From Sphingobacterium sp. UBA7855 (GTDB lineage: Bacteria > Bacteroidota > Bacteroidia > Sphingobacteriales > Sphingobacteriaceae), in NCBI GenBank assembly GCA_002500745.1, contig DLST01000003.1, forward strand, positions 229,168 to 293,167: a DNA stretch of 64,000 nt, written 5' to 3'. Positions within the stretch are counted from its first letter, which is position 1. Every line of letters starts with the position of its first letter. Made by a program: the position numbers and the translations under genes. Below the pieces are notes generated by a model, which searched no databases, was not told the DNA's origin, and saw only the letters and a list, made by a program, of their open reading frames with translations. This document shows, piece by piece, positions 54,199 to 63,347 of this stretch.

Positions 54199-56916
54199 AT
54201 GTATAAAAAATACATACTTTTTGCCCTCCTATCTGCTGCCAGTACACCTATATTTGCCCAAAGGGCCAATGTACAGGGTATTGTCCGCAACCAGGTGAGC
54301 AAAGAACCTTTCTCCAATGTACGTCTCGTCTTTGAGAAAAATCAAAAGTCGATCGTCACCGATTCCAAAGGGAACTTCAGCCTACCGAAGTTAAACTCGG
54401 GTGAGGAAACGATCCTGATCACAGGTGGTAATATCCAGGAAATCAAAATTACCGTTCAGATCCCGGCCTCCGGCCTGCTCAAAATGGACGACATCTACGT
54501 CCTTCCAAGTACCGACAATGACAACATGGTACAACTAAGCATGGCTGCCGATGATCTATTGGATGATGATAACGAATCTTTCGATCAAAACATTTCGGCC
54601 AAAATTATCCTTTCCAATGACGTGTACGTCAACAAAATTGGATATCAGCTCTCTCAATTCCGTTTCCGCCTTCGCGGATACAACAACCGATACGAACAAA
54701 AATATATCAACGGTGTACATTTCAACGACCAGTTGCGTGGTGTCTTCAACTACGCCTCCATCGGAGCCATCAATGATTTTACCCGAAATGGAGACCAAGA
54801 CAATGCTATGGACGCCTCGACCTTCACATTCGGCTCCATCGGCGGTTCCGAAAATATCAATATGCGCGCCAGCGCCTTCGCCAAAGGAGCAAAAGCAACA
54901 GCCACATACACCAACCGCAATTATTATAGCCGGGGTATGCTGAGCTATTCAACGGGACTAATGGACAATGGCTGGGCATTTACAGGCTTAATCGGTGGAC
55001 GCTATGCAGACAAAGGAAATATTGAAGGTACATTTTACAAAAACTTCACCTACGCACTTTCCATCGAAAAACAATTCCAGCAAGGCAAACATAGTTTATC
55101 ACTGGTCACCTTTGGTTCACCGGTAGAGCGCGGCCAACAATCAGGTTCTTTCCAGGAAGCCTATGACCTCCTCGACAACAACCTATACAACCCCAATTGG
55201 GGCTATCAAGACGGAAAAATCAGGAATTCGCGTGTCGTCACTGCTTATGACCCTACCGCAATCCTTTCACATATCTGGAAAATCGATCCAAATACAAAAC
55301 TAACGACAGGTATATCGCTGCACTATGGCAAGTATGCCAGTACAGCATTAAACTGGTACAACGGTCCGGATCCTAGACCAGACTATTACCGCAATTTGCC
55401 GAGTTATTTTACGGATTCCATTACAAATCAATACTACAGCCACCTTTGGCAATCGGCAAAAATATCGCAAGTGGATTGGGACAATTTATACCTCGTCAAC
55501 AAGCTCGAAAATAAAATCAACGATGGTGCAGCCATCTACATGTTAGAGAAACGTCATAGTGACCTATTGGAAAGCAGTTTCAATACCACGCTCAACAAAA
55601 CGATCAATGAGCATGCTAAACTGACGCTCGGTATAGGCGCCAAAGGTTCCCAATCGCAACAGTATAAAACTGTAGCGGATCTACTGGGCGCCGAATATGT
55701 ACTGGATATTGACAAATTCTCTGAACGTGACTTTGGACAAAATACAGGTCAGAGCCAAAACGACTTGTTAAATCCCAACTTTAAGGCACGCAAAGATGAT
55801 ATTTTTGGATATCGTTACAACATTAATATCAAATCTGCGAATGCTTGGTTACAAAACGAATACACGTATTCGAACATCGACTTTTTCTACGCTACACAGC
55901 TTTCTTACACCAGTTTTCAACGCGTAGGCTACATGAAAAATGGACGCTTCCCGACCAATTCTTATGGTAAAGGGCAAGAACACCATTTTTTTGACTATGC
56001 TTTCAAGGGTGGAATGACCTACAAATTCAATGGCCGCCATTTATTAAACGCCAAAATTAGCTATCAGACCAAAGCACCATTGGCCAATGATGCTTATATC
56101 TCACCAAGGGTAAGTGACTTTACTTTTGAAGACCTCAAAAGTGCCAAGATATTCTCTACAGATATCAGTTATGTCTTCTCCTTGCCGAAACTAAATGGTC
56201 GTTTATCGGTATTTCAGACCAACTTTACAGATCTCATCAGCCGACAAAGTTACTACAACGATGCCGCCCGTACCTTTATCAACCATGGTCTAAAAGATAT
56301 GAACCAGGTCAATAGAGGGATAGAGCTCGGATTGACCTATAAAGTTGACAACAATTGGAGTATTGATCTCGCAGCAACAAAGGCTGAATACTATTACAGC
56401 AACAACCCAATGGGAGCACAAAACTCCGAAAATGGGTTGATCAATAATGAACGCGAGATGGTATACCTCAATAACTACTATGTTGGTGGAATGCCACAGA
56501 CCGCAGGAACTTTAGGAGTCCGTTATTTCGTAAACTACTGGTTTTTTGGCGCTAATTTAAATTACGCTGGCGATATGTATCTATCGAAAGCTCCTCTTCG
56601 TCAGTTGGCATCTAACTACAGCACAATCAATCCTTACGATCCGGAGCTCGATAATGCTTATCATATCCTTACTGATCAAGAAAAGTTCAAAAATAGCGCA
56701 ACAGTCGATCTATCAATCGGTAAAATCCTTTACCTGAAAAATCGCAATTCAATGAACTTCAATTTAGCGGTCAATAACGTCTTAAATAACAAAAACATCA
56801 GAACTGGAGGTTTCGAAAATGCACGTTTGGATATTACTGCAGCAAATAAGTTTGCATCCAAATATTATTACATGCAGGGAATCAACTGTTTTATGAATGT
56901 ATCCTATAGATTTTAA
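54199..56916 (+). CDS. TonB-dependent outer-membrane receptor of the nuclease operon
   Basis: A 905-residue receptor: signal peptide (PIFAQ), carboxypeptidase-regulatory-like domain (VQGIVRNQVSKEPFSNVRLVFE), a plug-like region (KIILSNDVYVNKIGYQLSQFRFRLRGYNNRYEQKYINGVHF) and a long beta-barrel ending NCFMNVSYRF with the terminal aromatic residue. It has no STN domain. The SusC signature motifs (VIDG, VLKDA, LYG) are absent, so it is not a SusC protein, and no SusD follows. The receptor is followed after 11 bases by a DUF5689 lipoprotein and a secreted nuclease, so nucleotides, nucleosides, DNA fragments or phosphate-rich products are plausible cargo; this is an inference. Confidence 0.9.
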   Translation: MYKKYILFALLSAASTPIFAQRANVQGIVRNQVSKEPFSNVRLVFEKNQKSIVTDSKGNFSLPKLNSGEETILITGGNIQEIKITVQIPASGLLKMDDIYVLPSTDNDNMVQLSMAADDLLDDDNESFDQNISAKIILSNDVYVNKIGYQLSQFRFRLRGYNNRYEQKYINGVHFNDQLRGVFNYASIGAINDFTRNGDQDNAMDASTFTFGSIGGSENINMRASAFAKGAKATATYTNRNYYSRGMLSYSTGLMDNGWAFTGLIGGRYADKGNIEGTFYKNFTYALSIEKQFQQGKHSLSLVTFGSPVERGQQSGSFQEAYDLLDNNLYNPNWGYQDGKIRNSRVVTAYDPTAILSHIWKIDPNTKLTTGISLHYGKYASTALNWYNGPDPRPDYYRNLPSYFTDSITNQYYSHLWQSAKISQVDWDNLYLVNKLENKINDGAAIYMLEKRHSDLLESSFNTTLNKTINEHAKLTLGIGAKGSQSQQYKTVADLLGAEYVLDIDKFSERDFGQNTGQSQNDLLNPNFKARKDDIFGYRYNINIKSANAWLQNEYTYSNIDFFYATQLSYTSFQRVGYMKNGRFPTNSYGKGQEHHFFDYAFKGGMTYKFNGRHLLNAKISYQTKAPLANDAYISPRVSDFTFEDLKSAKIFSTDISYVFSLPKLNGRLSVFQTNFTDLISRQSYYNDAARTFINHGLKDMNQVNRGIELGLTYKVDNNWSIDLAATKAEYYYSNNPMGAQNSENGLINNEREMVYLNNYYVGGMPQTAGTLGVRYFVNYWFFGANLNYAGDMYLSKAPLRQLASNYSTINPYDPELDNAYHILTDQEKFKNSATVDLSIGKILYLKNRNSMNFNLAVNNVLNNKNIRTGGFENARLDITAANKFASKYYYMQGINCFMNVSYRF

Positions 56917-56927
56917 TCTCGACAATA

Positions 56928-58307
56928 ATGAACAAAAAAAATATACAAGCTGTCTATACATCGATGCTATCGGTTATCTGTATTGGACTCATCTTATTTA
57001 CAGGAGCCTGTAAGCGTGATCCTGAAGCCCCCCTATTGACTCAACCGATCTATGAGGGTCCCAATGCCAACACCACGATAGCCGCATTGAAAGAAAAATA
57101 TGCTAACATTACCGATCCAAAAGTAATCGATGAGGATCTGATCATTAAAGCAATGGTGACCGGAAACGACATTTCGGGTAATATCTACAAACAATTGTAC
57201 ATCCAAGATGAAACTGCTGCCATCAATCTAGGAGTCGATCAAAACAGCATGTACACAACTTTCCGCGCAGGCCAGGAAGTGTTTATCAACTTAAAAGGCC
57301 TGTCCATGGTGAAATATGGTAGTGAACTACAGATCGGTTTCAGTGGAACAAATGCCAACCGTATCGCCTGGGAAATTTTCAAAGAGCATACCAAAGTAAA
57401 CGGATGGCCAAATGCGGCCAATTTAACGCCATTGGAAGTTGATCTTTCTAAATTAGACGCTTCGATGGTCAACAAGTTGGTTATCATTAAAAATGTGCGT
57501 TTTAACAATGGTGGTGTCAATGCTTTCGCAGGTGGAACGGCGACTGTTAGCGAAGTAGTCAAAGATGCGAATGGCAAAACATTGGATGTACGCAACAGTA
57601 ACTTCTCCAGTTTTGCTAAAGATATTCTTCCTAAAGGGAATGGAACATTAGTCGGAATATTGGGCCGTTACAATGGAGGCTGGCAGCTCTTCCTGCGCGA
57701 TAAAACAGATGTGATTGACTTTGATGGAACTGACGCCGGAACAACACCAACTGACCCTGAAACCGGAGGAACAATTTTCAACGAGACATTTGGAAATGGC
57801 ACATACCCAAGTGGCAACCGTCCTAAAATTGCAGGTTTCACCGATTTCGATATGAAAGCTCCGGTGACGTACAGCGAGGAAAGTGGTTCGGCAGATATTC
57901 GTACAGCAACAGGAATCAGTGCCTCAGTATGGCTTCCGGCAAACAAAGATATTACACTGAAAATCACCGGAATCCAAACGACCAACAAAACGGATCTTAC
58001 ATTGAGCTACCAGCTTGTTCCTAATATTTACAATGTTGGTGAAGCAACCAACCTCAATGCCATAAAGGTGAAGGTCAACGGAACAAGTTATACGATTCCA
58101 AGCACGCCTGTAGCGATCAATTCGACAGATGATCGCAATAAATATTACACCGTCAGTATTCCAAACATTACACCTGCAGCGACAAGTACTGTCGAATTTA
58201 TAATGACTGGCGCTGACAATGCCTTTGGCTTCCGTTTAGACAATATTAAAATCGTAAGCGCAACTGGCGGAAGCGGCTCAGACAACACGATTATCGTTAC
58301 TAAATAG
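56928..58307 (+). CDS. DUF5689-type lipoprotein with OB-fold-like region and C-terminal beta-sandwich
   Basis: A 459-residue lipoprotein (LFTGACKRD, Cys28). Residues 45-265 (TIAALKEKYANITDPKVIDEDLIIKAMVTGNDISGNIYKQLYIQDET, LKGLSMVKYGSELQIGF, GTLVGILGRYNGGWQLFLRD) resemble DUF5689, which from memory has an OB-like fold similar to parts of extracellular nucleases. The C-terminal module (IFNETFGNGTYPSGNRPKIAGF, ADIRTATG, SVWLP, FRLDNIKI) is homologous to that of the fimbrillin protein at 52686. It is placed between the receptor (11 bases) and the EEP nuclease (7 bases). A role in binding nucleic acid on the surface is likely but unproven. Confidence 0.82.
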   Translation: MNKKNIQAVYTSMLSVICIGLILFTGACKRDPEAPLLTQPIYEGPNANTTIAALKEKYANITDPKVIDEDLIIKAMVTGNDISGNIYKQLYIQDETAAINLGVDQNSMYTTFRAGQEVFINLKGLSMVKYGSELQIGFSGTNANRIAWEIFKEHTKVNGWPNAANLTPLEVDLSKLDASMVNKLVIIKNVRFNNGGVNAFAGGTATVSEVVKDANGKTLDVRNSNFSSFAKDILPKGNGTLVGILGRYNGGWQLFLRDKTDVIDFDGTDAGTTPTDPETGGTIFNETFGNGTYPSGNRPKIAGFTDFDMKAPVTYSEESGSADIRTATGISASVWLPANKDITLKITGIQTTNKTDLTLSYQLVPNIYNVGEATNLNAIKVKVNGTSYTIPSTPVAINSTDDRNKYYTVSIPNITPAATSTVEFIMTGADNAFGFRLDNIKIVSATGGSGSDNTIIVTK

Positions 58308-58314
58308 ATGAAAG

Positions 58315-59340
58315 ATGAACTATAAACACATCAGCTGTATTTTACTTCTCCTTTTATGTACTGCCCACCCGGGTTTCGCGCAAACCAACCGTCGGGTTTA
58401 CCCCATTGCATTCTACAATTTGGAGAACCTATACGATCCTGTAAAGGATTCGACGATCAATGACGATGAGTTTACACCAAAGGGTGCCAATACATGGACA
58501 GAAGCTAAGTATCAGCAAAAAATAAAAAACATGGCACGAGCGATTCGTGCCATCGGTTCACCTAGTTCTAGTTTGGGTCCTATCGCTCTAGGGGTAGCCG
58601 AAATTGAGAACCGTCGGGTTCTGGAAGATCTTACACGAGATCCCCAGCTCCGTGAGCTGGGATTAAAGATCGTTCATCACGATTCTCCTGACCGTCGCGG
58701 TGTGGATGTTGGGTTCCTTTACAATCCGGAATTCTTCACGCCTTTTAATGACAAGGTTCATCCATTCAACCTACCAGAAAACCCAGGCTTTAAGACGAGA
58801 GATCAACTATTGGTATCCGGTACAATTGCTGGAGATACGGTACATATCATTGTCAATCACTGGCCTTCGCGTTATGGCAATAAATCTTCTGAACTTCGCG
58901 AATTTGCAGCCGGAATTACCAAAGGCATATGTGATTCGTTATATCGCGAAAATCCCGAGGCCAAGATTATTATCATGGGCGATTTAAATGATGATCCCAA
59001 AGATAAAAGTGTAAAGGAAGTATTGCAGGCCAAGAAAAATCCGCAGGATGTACCTGCGCAGGGCTTATATAATACCATGTGGAAGTTTTACGATAAGGGA
59101 ATTGGATCACTGGGCTATCAGGGACAATGGAATCTCTTTGATCAAATCATCATTTCTAGACCTTTATTGGACAATAAAAACAAGGGTTTACGTTTTGTCA
59201 AAGCCGAAATCTTCAATCGGGATTTTTTGGTGCAACAGGAAGGTCGAAACAAAGGTTATCCGCACCGAACATTTTCTGGGGGAGTATTTATCAATGGCTA
59301 CTCAGATCACTTTCCAACATTGATCTATTTGGTCAAATAA
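58315..59340 (+). CDS. Secreted endonuclease/exonuclease/phosphatase (EEP) family protein
   Basis: A 341-residue exported protein (signal peptide GFAQT, about residue 23). EEP motifs in order: IAFYNLENLYDP (metal Asn), GVAEIENRRVLEDL (metal Glu), DSPDRRGVDVGFLY, IIVNHWPSRYG (catalytic His), IIMGDLNDDPKD (Asp, Asn) and GYSDHFPTLIYL (Asp-His). All catalytic positions are present. It probably cleaves nucleic acid or a phosphodiester outside the cytoplasm with Mg2+. Last gene of the operon that starts with the fimbrillin/nuclease fusion, seven bases behind the DUF5689 gene, and followed by a strong terminator. Confidence 0.92.
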   Translation: MNYKHISCILLLLLCTAHPGFAQTNRRVYPIAFYNLENLYDPVKDSTINDDEFTPKGANTWTEAKYQQKIKNMARAIRAIGSPSSSLGPIALGVAEIENRRVLEDLTRDPQLRELGLKIVHHDSPDRRGVDVGFLYNPEFFTPFNDKVHPFNLPENPGFKTRDQLLVSGTIAGDTVHIIVNHWPSRYGNKSSELREFAAGITKGICDSLYRENPEAKIIIMGDLNDDPKDKSVKEVLQAKKNPQDVPAQGLYNTMWKFYDKGIGSLGYQGQWNLFDQIIISRPLLDNKNKGLRFVKAEIFNRDFLVQQEGRNKGYPHRTFSGGVFINGYSDHFPTLIYLVK

Positions 59341-59383
59341 TATCAATGAAATCCGATTAACTCTTCTTAAGCGGAATTAAAGA

Positions 59384-59417
59384 TAGGAGCTCGTTATAAA
59401 TGAGCTCCTATTTTTTT
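59384..59417 (+). terminator. Intrinsic terminator of the nuclease/TonB operon
   Basis: Perfect 9-bp stem TAGGAGCTC (59384-59392) / GAGCTCCTA (59402-59410), loop of nine bases, followed by seven T. It is 44 bases past the EEP stop codon. Confidence 0.93.
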
Positions 59418-59525
59418 GATCTCCCCCGGTCTTCAGTAATCTTTTTATTATACACAAGCTATAAACTACCATTTAATCTCATTATTATACCATGGTTCAA
59501 CCGCAATTTTTACTAGATTTAGCAG

Positions 59526-60170
59526 ATGAAGCTTATACTATTTGATCTGGACGGAACACTGCTAGACACATTACAGGACCTCGGGGACAGCTGCAATGCT
59601 ATTCTTGAACAATATGGATATCCAACCCATCCCCTTGTTGCTTATAAGAAATTTGTCGGCAACGGTGTCCAAAAACTTATCGAACGCGCATTACCGCAAG
59701 AAGCACGGACAGAAAATATCATCTCAACTTTACTCAGTGCCTTTAAAGTGTATTATGAGCAAAAGCCCATAACGCACACAAAACCATATACCGGCATTAT
59801 ACCGCTACTACAAGAACTGAAATCGTTAGGCTATCTCATCTCGGTAGCATCAAATAAATACCATGAAGCGGTGATACCTTTGATGGCCGAATACTTTCCC
59901 GATATTTCATTTGATCTCGTCCTGGGGCATCGAACAGGTCGCCCCGCCAAGCCTGATCCCGATATTGTCTTCGACAGTATCCAAACACTCGGTGTTAGCA
60001 AACAAGATTGCTTTTATGTAGGCGATTCATCCGTGGATATGGATACCGCCAATAATGCAGGGGTAACAGCTATCGGTGTTACTTGGGGCTTTCGGGAAGA
60101 GAGCGAGTTAAGACAACACGGTGCACAGCATATTATCCACCATCCACAGGAACTGTTGGAAATTGTATAA
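59526..60170 (+). CDS. HAD-superfamily phosphatase, phosphoglycolate-phosphatase-like
   Basis: A 214-residue cytoplasmic enzyme with the four HAD motifs: ILFDLDGTLLDT (nucleophile Asp7, acid Asp9), VASNKYHEA, Lys in RPAKPDPDIV, and VGDSSVDMDTANNAG. The alpha-helical cap between residues 15 and 85 (VGNGVQKLIERALP) is the type-1 cap of the Gph/PGP group. Likely substrates are phosphoglycolate or other small phospho-compounds; phosphoglycolate also arises from 3' ends during DNA repair. It stands alone, behind the nuclease operon's terminator. Confidence 0.9.
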   Translation: MKLILFDLDGTLLDTLQDLGDSCNAILEQYGYPTHPLVAYKKFVGNGVQKLIERALPQEARTENIISTLLSAFKVYYEQKPITHTKPYTGIIPLLQELKSLGYLISVASNKYHEAVIPLMAEYFPDISFDLVLGHRTGRPAKPDPDIVFDSIQTLGVSKQDCFYVGDSSVDMDTANNAGVTAIGVTWGFREESELRQHGAQHIIHHPQELLEIV

Positions 60171-60654
60171 TGTACGGATAGGGATTTATTAGCAATAAAA
60201 TACATCTATTCAAACTAAGACAATACGGTGTGGGGATTTGTGTCGAAATATCTTTTATGAACCACGTAACAACTTAGAAGAGACCAATTCGCAAAAACTA
60301 CTAAAGCATTTATTCAACAAGATTTCTACTCTTCGATTTTTAGGAGAAGAATGCCTCTAAAATGATATAGCATACGTTTTTCTTCTTTAAAGAGCAGGAT
60401 GCGTGATATCGGATCAAGTATAAGGAAATAAAGTCGTGCAATATGCCTGATATCTCCAAAAATGTAAAAACTAAACCGGGTGAGACTATAGTGAATGCAA
60501 AAGTAATTAAAAAGAAGCCTAGGTATTGACCGACAAAAGCCAGGTGTTTACCGAGATTGTTTCCAGATTGGCCTAATGAGGGTGGTCAGCGTGCTATTCC
60601 CGCCCTATCTTTGAGTCATCAAATAAGAAATAAAAAATTTAAAAAATAAACATC
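60171..60654. other. Intergenic region of about 480 bases
   Basis: No convincing gene on either strand. It contains the promoter of the next gene (60606-60613). A start-less 82-codon open frame on the minus strand (60340-60585) with a hydrophobic translation is recorded as rejected. Confidence 0.5.
60606..60613 (+). promoter_or_regulatory. -7 promoter element for the DUF4342-like gene
   Basis: TATCTTTG, exact TAnnTTTG match, 41 bases upstream of the ATG at 60655. No clear -33 TTTG. Confidence 0.5.
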
Positions 60655-60933
60655 ATGGCAACTAAAACAACATTCAGCGTCAACAGTAAAACAATTACTA
60701 AAGTTTTTCAAGATCTTTTTGATTCGTTCAAAAGCTCTCGTTTAAAAGTTTCATCCAAGAATGGGCAAGAATATTTAAATATCTCCTTACTATTAGCTGT
60801 AATCATCGGAATTATTTTTCCAGTAGCTTTCATTGCATTGATCATACTGAGCCTGATTGCACCTATTGAAATTGCAATTCTTCAAGAAGTAAAAGAAGAG
60901 CATGCAAATCAGAAGATGATTGAACTCAAATAA
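60655..60933 (+). CDS. Small single-span membrane protein, DUF4342-like
   Basis: A 92-residue protein: an N-terminal soluble part (ITKVFQDLFDSFKSSRLKVSSKNGQEYLNISL), one long hydrophobic segment at about 48-71 (LLAVIIGIIFPVAFIALIILSLI) and a short charged C-terminus (ILQEVKEEHANQK). The order of basic nucleic-acid-like strand, then GQEYLNI, then hydrophobic stretch resembles DUF4342, from memory. A promoter element lies upstream and a strong terminator directly downstream, so this is a real monocistronic gene. Function unknown. Confidence 0.75.
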   Translation: MATKTTFSVNSKTITKVFQDLFDSFKSSRLKVSSKNGQEYLNISLLLAVIIGIIFPVAFIALIILSLIAPIEIAILQEVKEEHANQKMIELK

Positions 60934-60959
60934 AATACTATACTATCACCTACAAAGAT

Positions 60960-60991
60960 GGGCTATCCAAAAATTGGATAGCCCTTTCTTT
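60960..60991 (+). terminator. Intrinsic terminator after the DUF4342-like gene
   Basis: Perfect 11-bp stem GGGCTATCCAA (60960-60970) / TTGGATAGCCC (60974-60984), three-base loop, followed by TTTCTTT. It is 27 bases past the stop codon. Confidence 0.92.
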
Positions 60992-61153
60992 ATAAAATTC
61001 TTGGTATACATCCATACAGTACAATTTCATCTATTCCTTCGCAAATGATCTAAATGATTTCTCCACACTAGCGCTCAGTCAAAAGATGACATAAGTTTTC
61101 CAAAAAGTAGCTCCCTGTCTACAAGCTTGCAACTGGTTTTAGTTTTTTAGTGC

Positions 61154-61161
61154 TAAATTTG
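61154..61161 (+). promoter_or_regulatory. -7 promoter element for the hybrid histidine kinase
   Basis: TAAATTTG, exact TAnnTTTG match, 60 bases upstream of the GTG start at 61221. A TTG at 61127-61129 could be a distant -33 element. Confidence 0.45.
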
Positions 61162-61220
61162 AATTCTAAAATAAAACAAGACAGGCTATAGTTAATTTAG
61201 TAGAATGAAAGAACAATAAC

Positions 61221-63347
61221 GTGAAAAAAAGTAGAAAATTATTTATTATCAGGACAGTTTTAATTGCCTTCCTCATTCTTTCCTTGATGTTTATCGGTTC
61301 GATATTTACCTATCAATATATTGAATACCAAAAAACCGAATCCCGTCTAAATAAAGCATACAGCGCTAAGAATGAATTGACAAATCTTTTTTATGAAATC
61401 TTCTCATCATATAACGACTCCGGAAATGCGTTTCGTTCCTACACCGTGGATTTTAGTGCCAAAAATTTAAAGAACTACAGCAATAGTTTGGATACGCTCC
61501 GGTTTTATATTGATTCACTATCGGAATTATCGTCGCAAAAAGGACTTACTTGCGCTACAAATACATTCTTGGAACGAAATATTTCCCTCTCGGATGAGTT
61601 CGCACGAATTAAAAAATCTGTTGACAACATGATTTTTCTCGCGAAAGACTCTCTTTCGCTCTTAACCAAAACAAATAAAAACATCCGTCCAGGAAATAAT
61701 AGAATATTTGCTGATTCAGTTGTCAACGAGATATTACGAGATACAGCTCTTAATGTCACCATGAAAGATACGATAGTTCGAAAAAAAGAGAAGCTATTTA
61801 CCCGTATTTTCAAAGCAAAAAATGACACCTTGGTCGCAGCTAAGCTAGCGCAAAATTTCAATGTTAACCAAATCAAAGCTATACATAACCAAATCCAAAA
61901 TTTGATAGCGCAAAATGAAATTTTCCATCTCCAAGATTTCAGCAAAATTCGCCGTTCATTTATGGAGCTTCAGCAAAAAGAAAGGCAGCTTTTACAAGCT
62001 AATTATAACCTATTCAACACGATTAGTACTGCATTGCTACGAATTAAAACTCATGAAGATGGAATATTACGCGCCGCTGAAATTCAAGATTTCAAGCTTT
62101 ATCGTGAAAACTCCTCTATTTTTGGAAAGCAGGTTATAGCTTCTATTATTCTCATGATAATTATGGTAACGCTCCTCTTATCATACCACTACAATACACT
62201 GGTGTATGAACGGAAACTGACCGCTGCCAGGGACTACGCTTTGAAAACAGCAAAGGAGAAGACGAGTATATTAGCCAATGTAAGTCATGATGTACGCACA
62301 CCAGTCAATTCTTTAGTAAGCATTATTGACTTACTAAAAAATAACGCCGAAAGCAACCGGATCAACCCTATGTTATTAGATGCCATCACACAAGATATTC
62401 ATGTGATCAATGATACTGTTGAAGATATTCTAAATCTCGGTAAGTTAGAGTCTGGTACATTAGAAATAAAGGCTGAATATTTTTCACCATCTCAACTACT
62501 CCTCAATGTGATTAAAATGCTCCAATCTCAGGCATATAAAAAAGCATTAAAACTTATTAGCTCCATTGATATCGATCGCGACATCTTAATCAAAAGCGGA
62601 ACATATCGCGTACGACAGATTGTTTCCAACCTCCTCAGTAACGCCATTAAATATACGGATAAGGGGACGATAGAAGTGAAAGCCTATATCACCAAAAATC
62701 AGGGATCAAAATTACATATTGTAGTTAACGATACAGGAAAGGGCATTTCTGCGAAAGACCAAGAGCATATTTTTGAACAGTATTATATGACTGATCAAAA
62801 ATCCAAAAGTAGTTTTGGATTGGGATTGCATATTTCTAAACTCATGGCTGCACAGCTAAACGGAACGTTAAGTGTTAACAGTCAACAAGGTAAAGGATCA
62901 ACATTTACATTAGTCGTCCCATTTACCGAAGAAAAGAAAAACAGAAAACCAATCACAAATTTGAGCAAATTATCAAAAGATTTAAGTTTTGTCGTTATTG
63001 ATGATAATGCAATTAATAATCTATTTCTAAAACAAGCATTGCAACATTTCGAAAATGTAAAGATCTATCAAGATTCAACTGCTGCAATAACTTATCTGAA
63101 AGAAAGTAAAACGGATATTATTATAACCGATCTCAAAATGCAAGGTCCTACGGGCTGGGACATTCTAAATACCGTCAAAGACACCAATCATATGCGAGGA
63201 TGGAATAGTAAAGTTATTGCATTAACGTCAGACGAATCACAGGTAACCATGCAGGCTCCAGAAGGCCAGCAACATGAATTTGATGGCATTATGACCAAAC
63301 CGTTAAACAAAGCTATTCTTGCCGAAATCATTGCGCGCATTTCCTAA
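61221..63347 (+). CDS. Hybrid sensor histidine kinase with C-terminal receiver domain
   Basis: A 708-residue membrane kinase starting at GTG (no in-frame ATG is available upstream; a four-codon reading frame ATG-AAA-GAA-CAA-TAA just before it is out of frame). TM1 is at about 9-31 and TM2 at 304-326, with a 270-residue helical, coiled-coil-like sensor region between them. HisKA follows with phospho-acceptor His356 in NVSHDVRTPVN, then a HATPase domain with SNLLSNAIKYTDKG, VNDTGKGIS, IFEQYY and GLGLHISK, and a receiver (Asp594, Asp595, phospho-acceptor Asp637 in IITDLKMQG, Thr in ALTSDE, Lys in TKPLN). There is no HTH output domain and no neighbouring response regulator, so phosphate must be passed to an Hpt or regulator elsewhere. 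Confidence 0.93.
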   Translation: MKKSRKLFIIRTVLIAFLILSLMFIGSIFTYQYIEYQKTESRLNKAYSAKNELTNLFYEIFSSYNDSGNAFRSYTVDFSAKNLKNYSNSLDTLRFYIDSLSELSSQKGLTCATNTFLERNISLSDEFARIKKSVDNMIFLAKDSLSLLTKTNKNIRPGNNRIFADSVVNEILRDTALNVTMKDTIVRKKEKLFTRIFKAKNDTLVAAKLAQNFNVNQIKAIHNQIQNLIAQNEIFHLQDFSKIRRSFMELQQKERQLLQANYNLFNTISTALLRIKTHEDGILRAAEIQDFKLYRENSSIFGKQVIASIILMIIMVTLLLSYHYNTLVYERKLTAARDYALKTAKEKTSILANVSHDVRTPVNSLVSIIDLLKNNAESNRINPMLLDAITQDIHVINDTVEDILNLGKLESGTLEIKAEYFSPSQLLLNVIKMLQSQAYKKALKLISSIDIDRDILIKSGTYRVRQIVSNLLSNAIKYTDKGTIEVKAYITKNQGSKLHIVVNDTGKGISAKDQEHIFEQYYMTDQKSKSSFGLGLHISKLMAAQLNGTLSVNSQQGKGSTFTLVVPFTEEKKNRKPITNLSKLSKDLSFVVIDDNAINNLFLKQALQHFENVKIYQDSTAAITYLKESKTDIIITDLKMQGPTGWDILNTVKDTNHMRGWNSKVIALTSDESQVTMQAPEGQQHEFDGIMTKPLNKAILAEIIARIS

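Noticed and set aside
60340..60585. An 82-codon open minus-strand frame with a hydrophobic translation (two possible membrane segments)
   Set aside because: It has no start codon of the usual kind, no homology I recognise and no promoter or terminator. Random AT-rich sequence can give hydrophobic frames.
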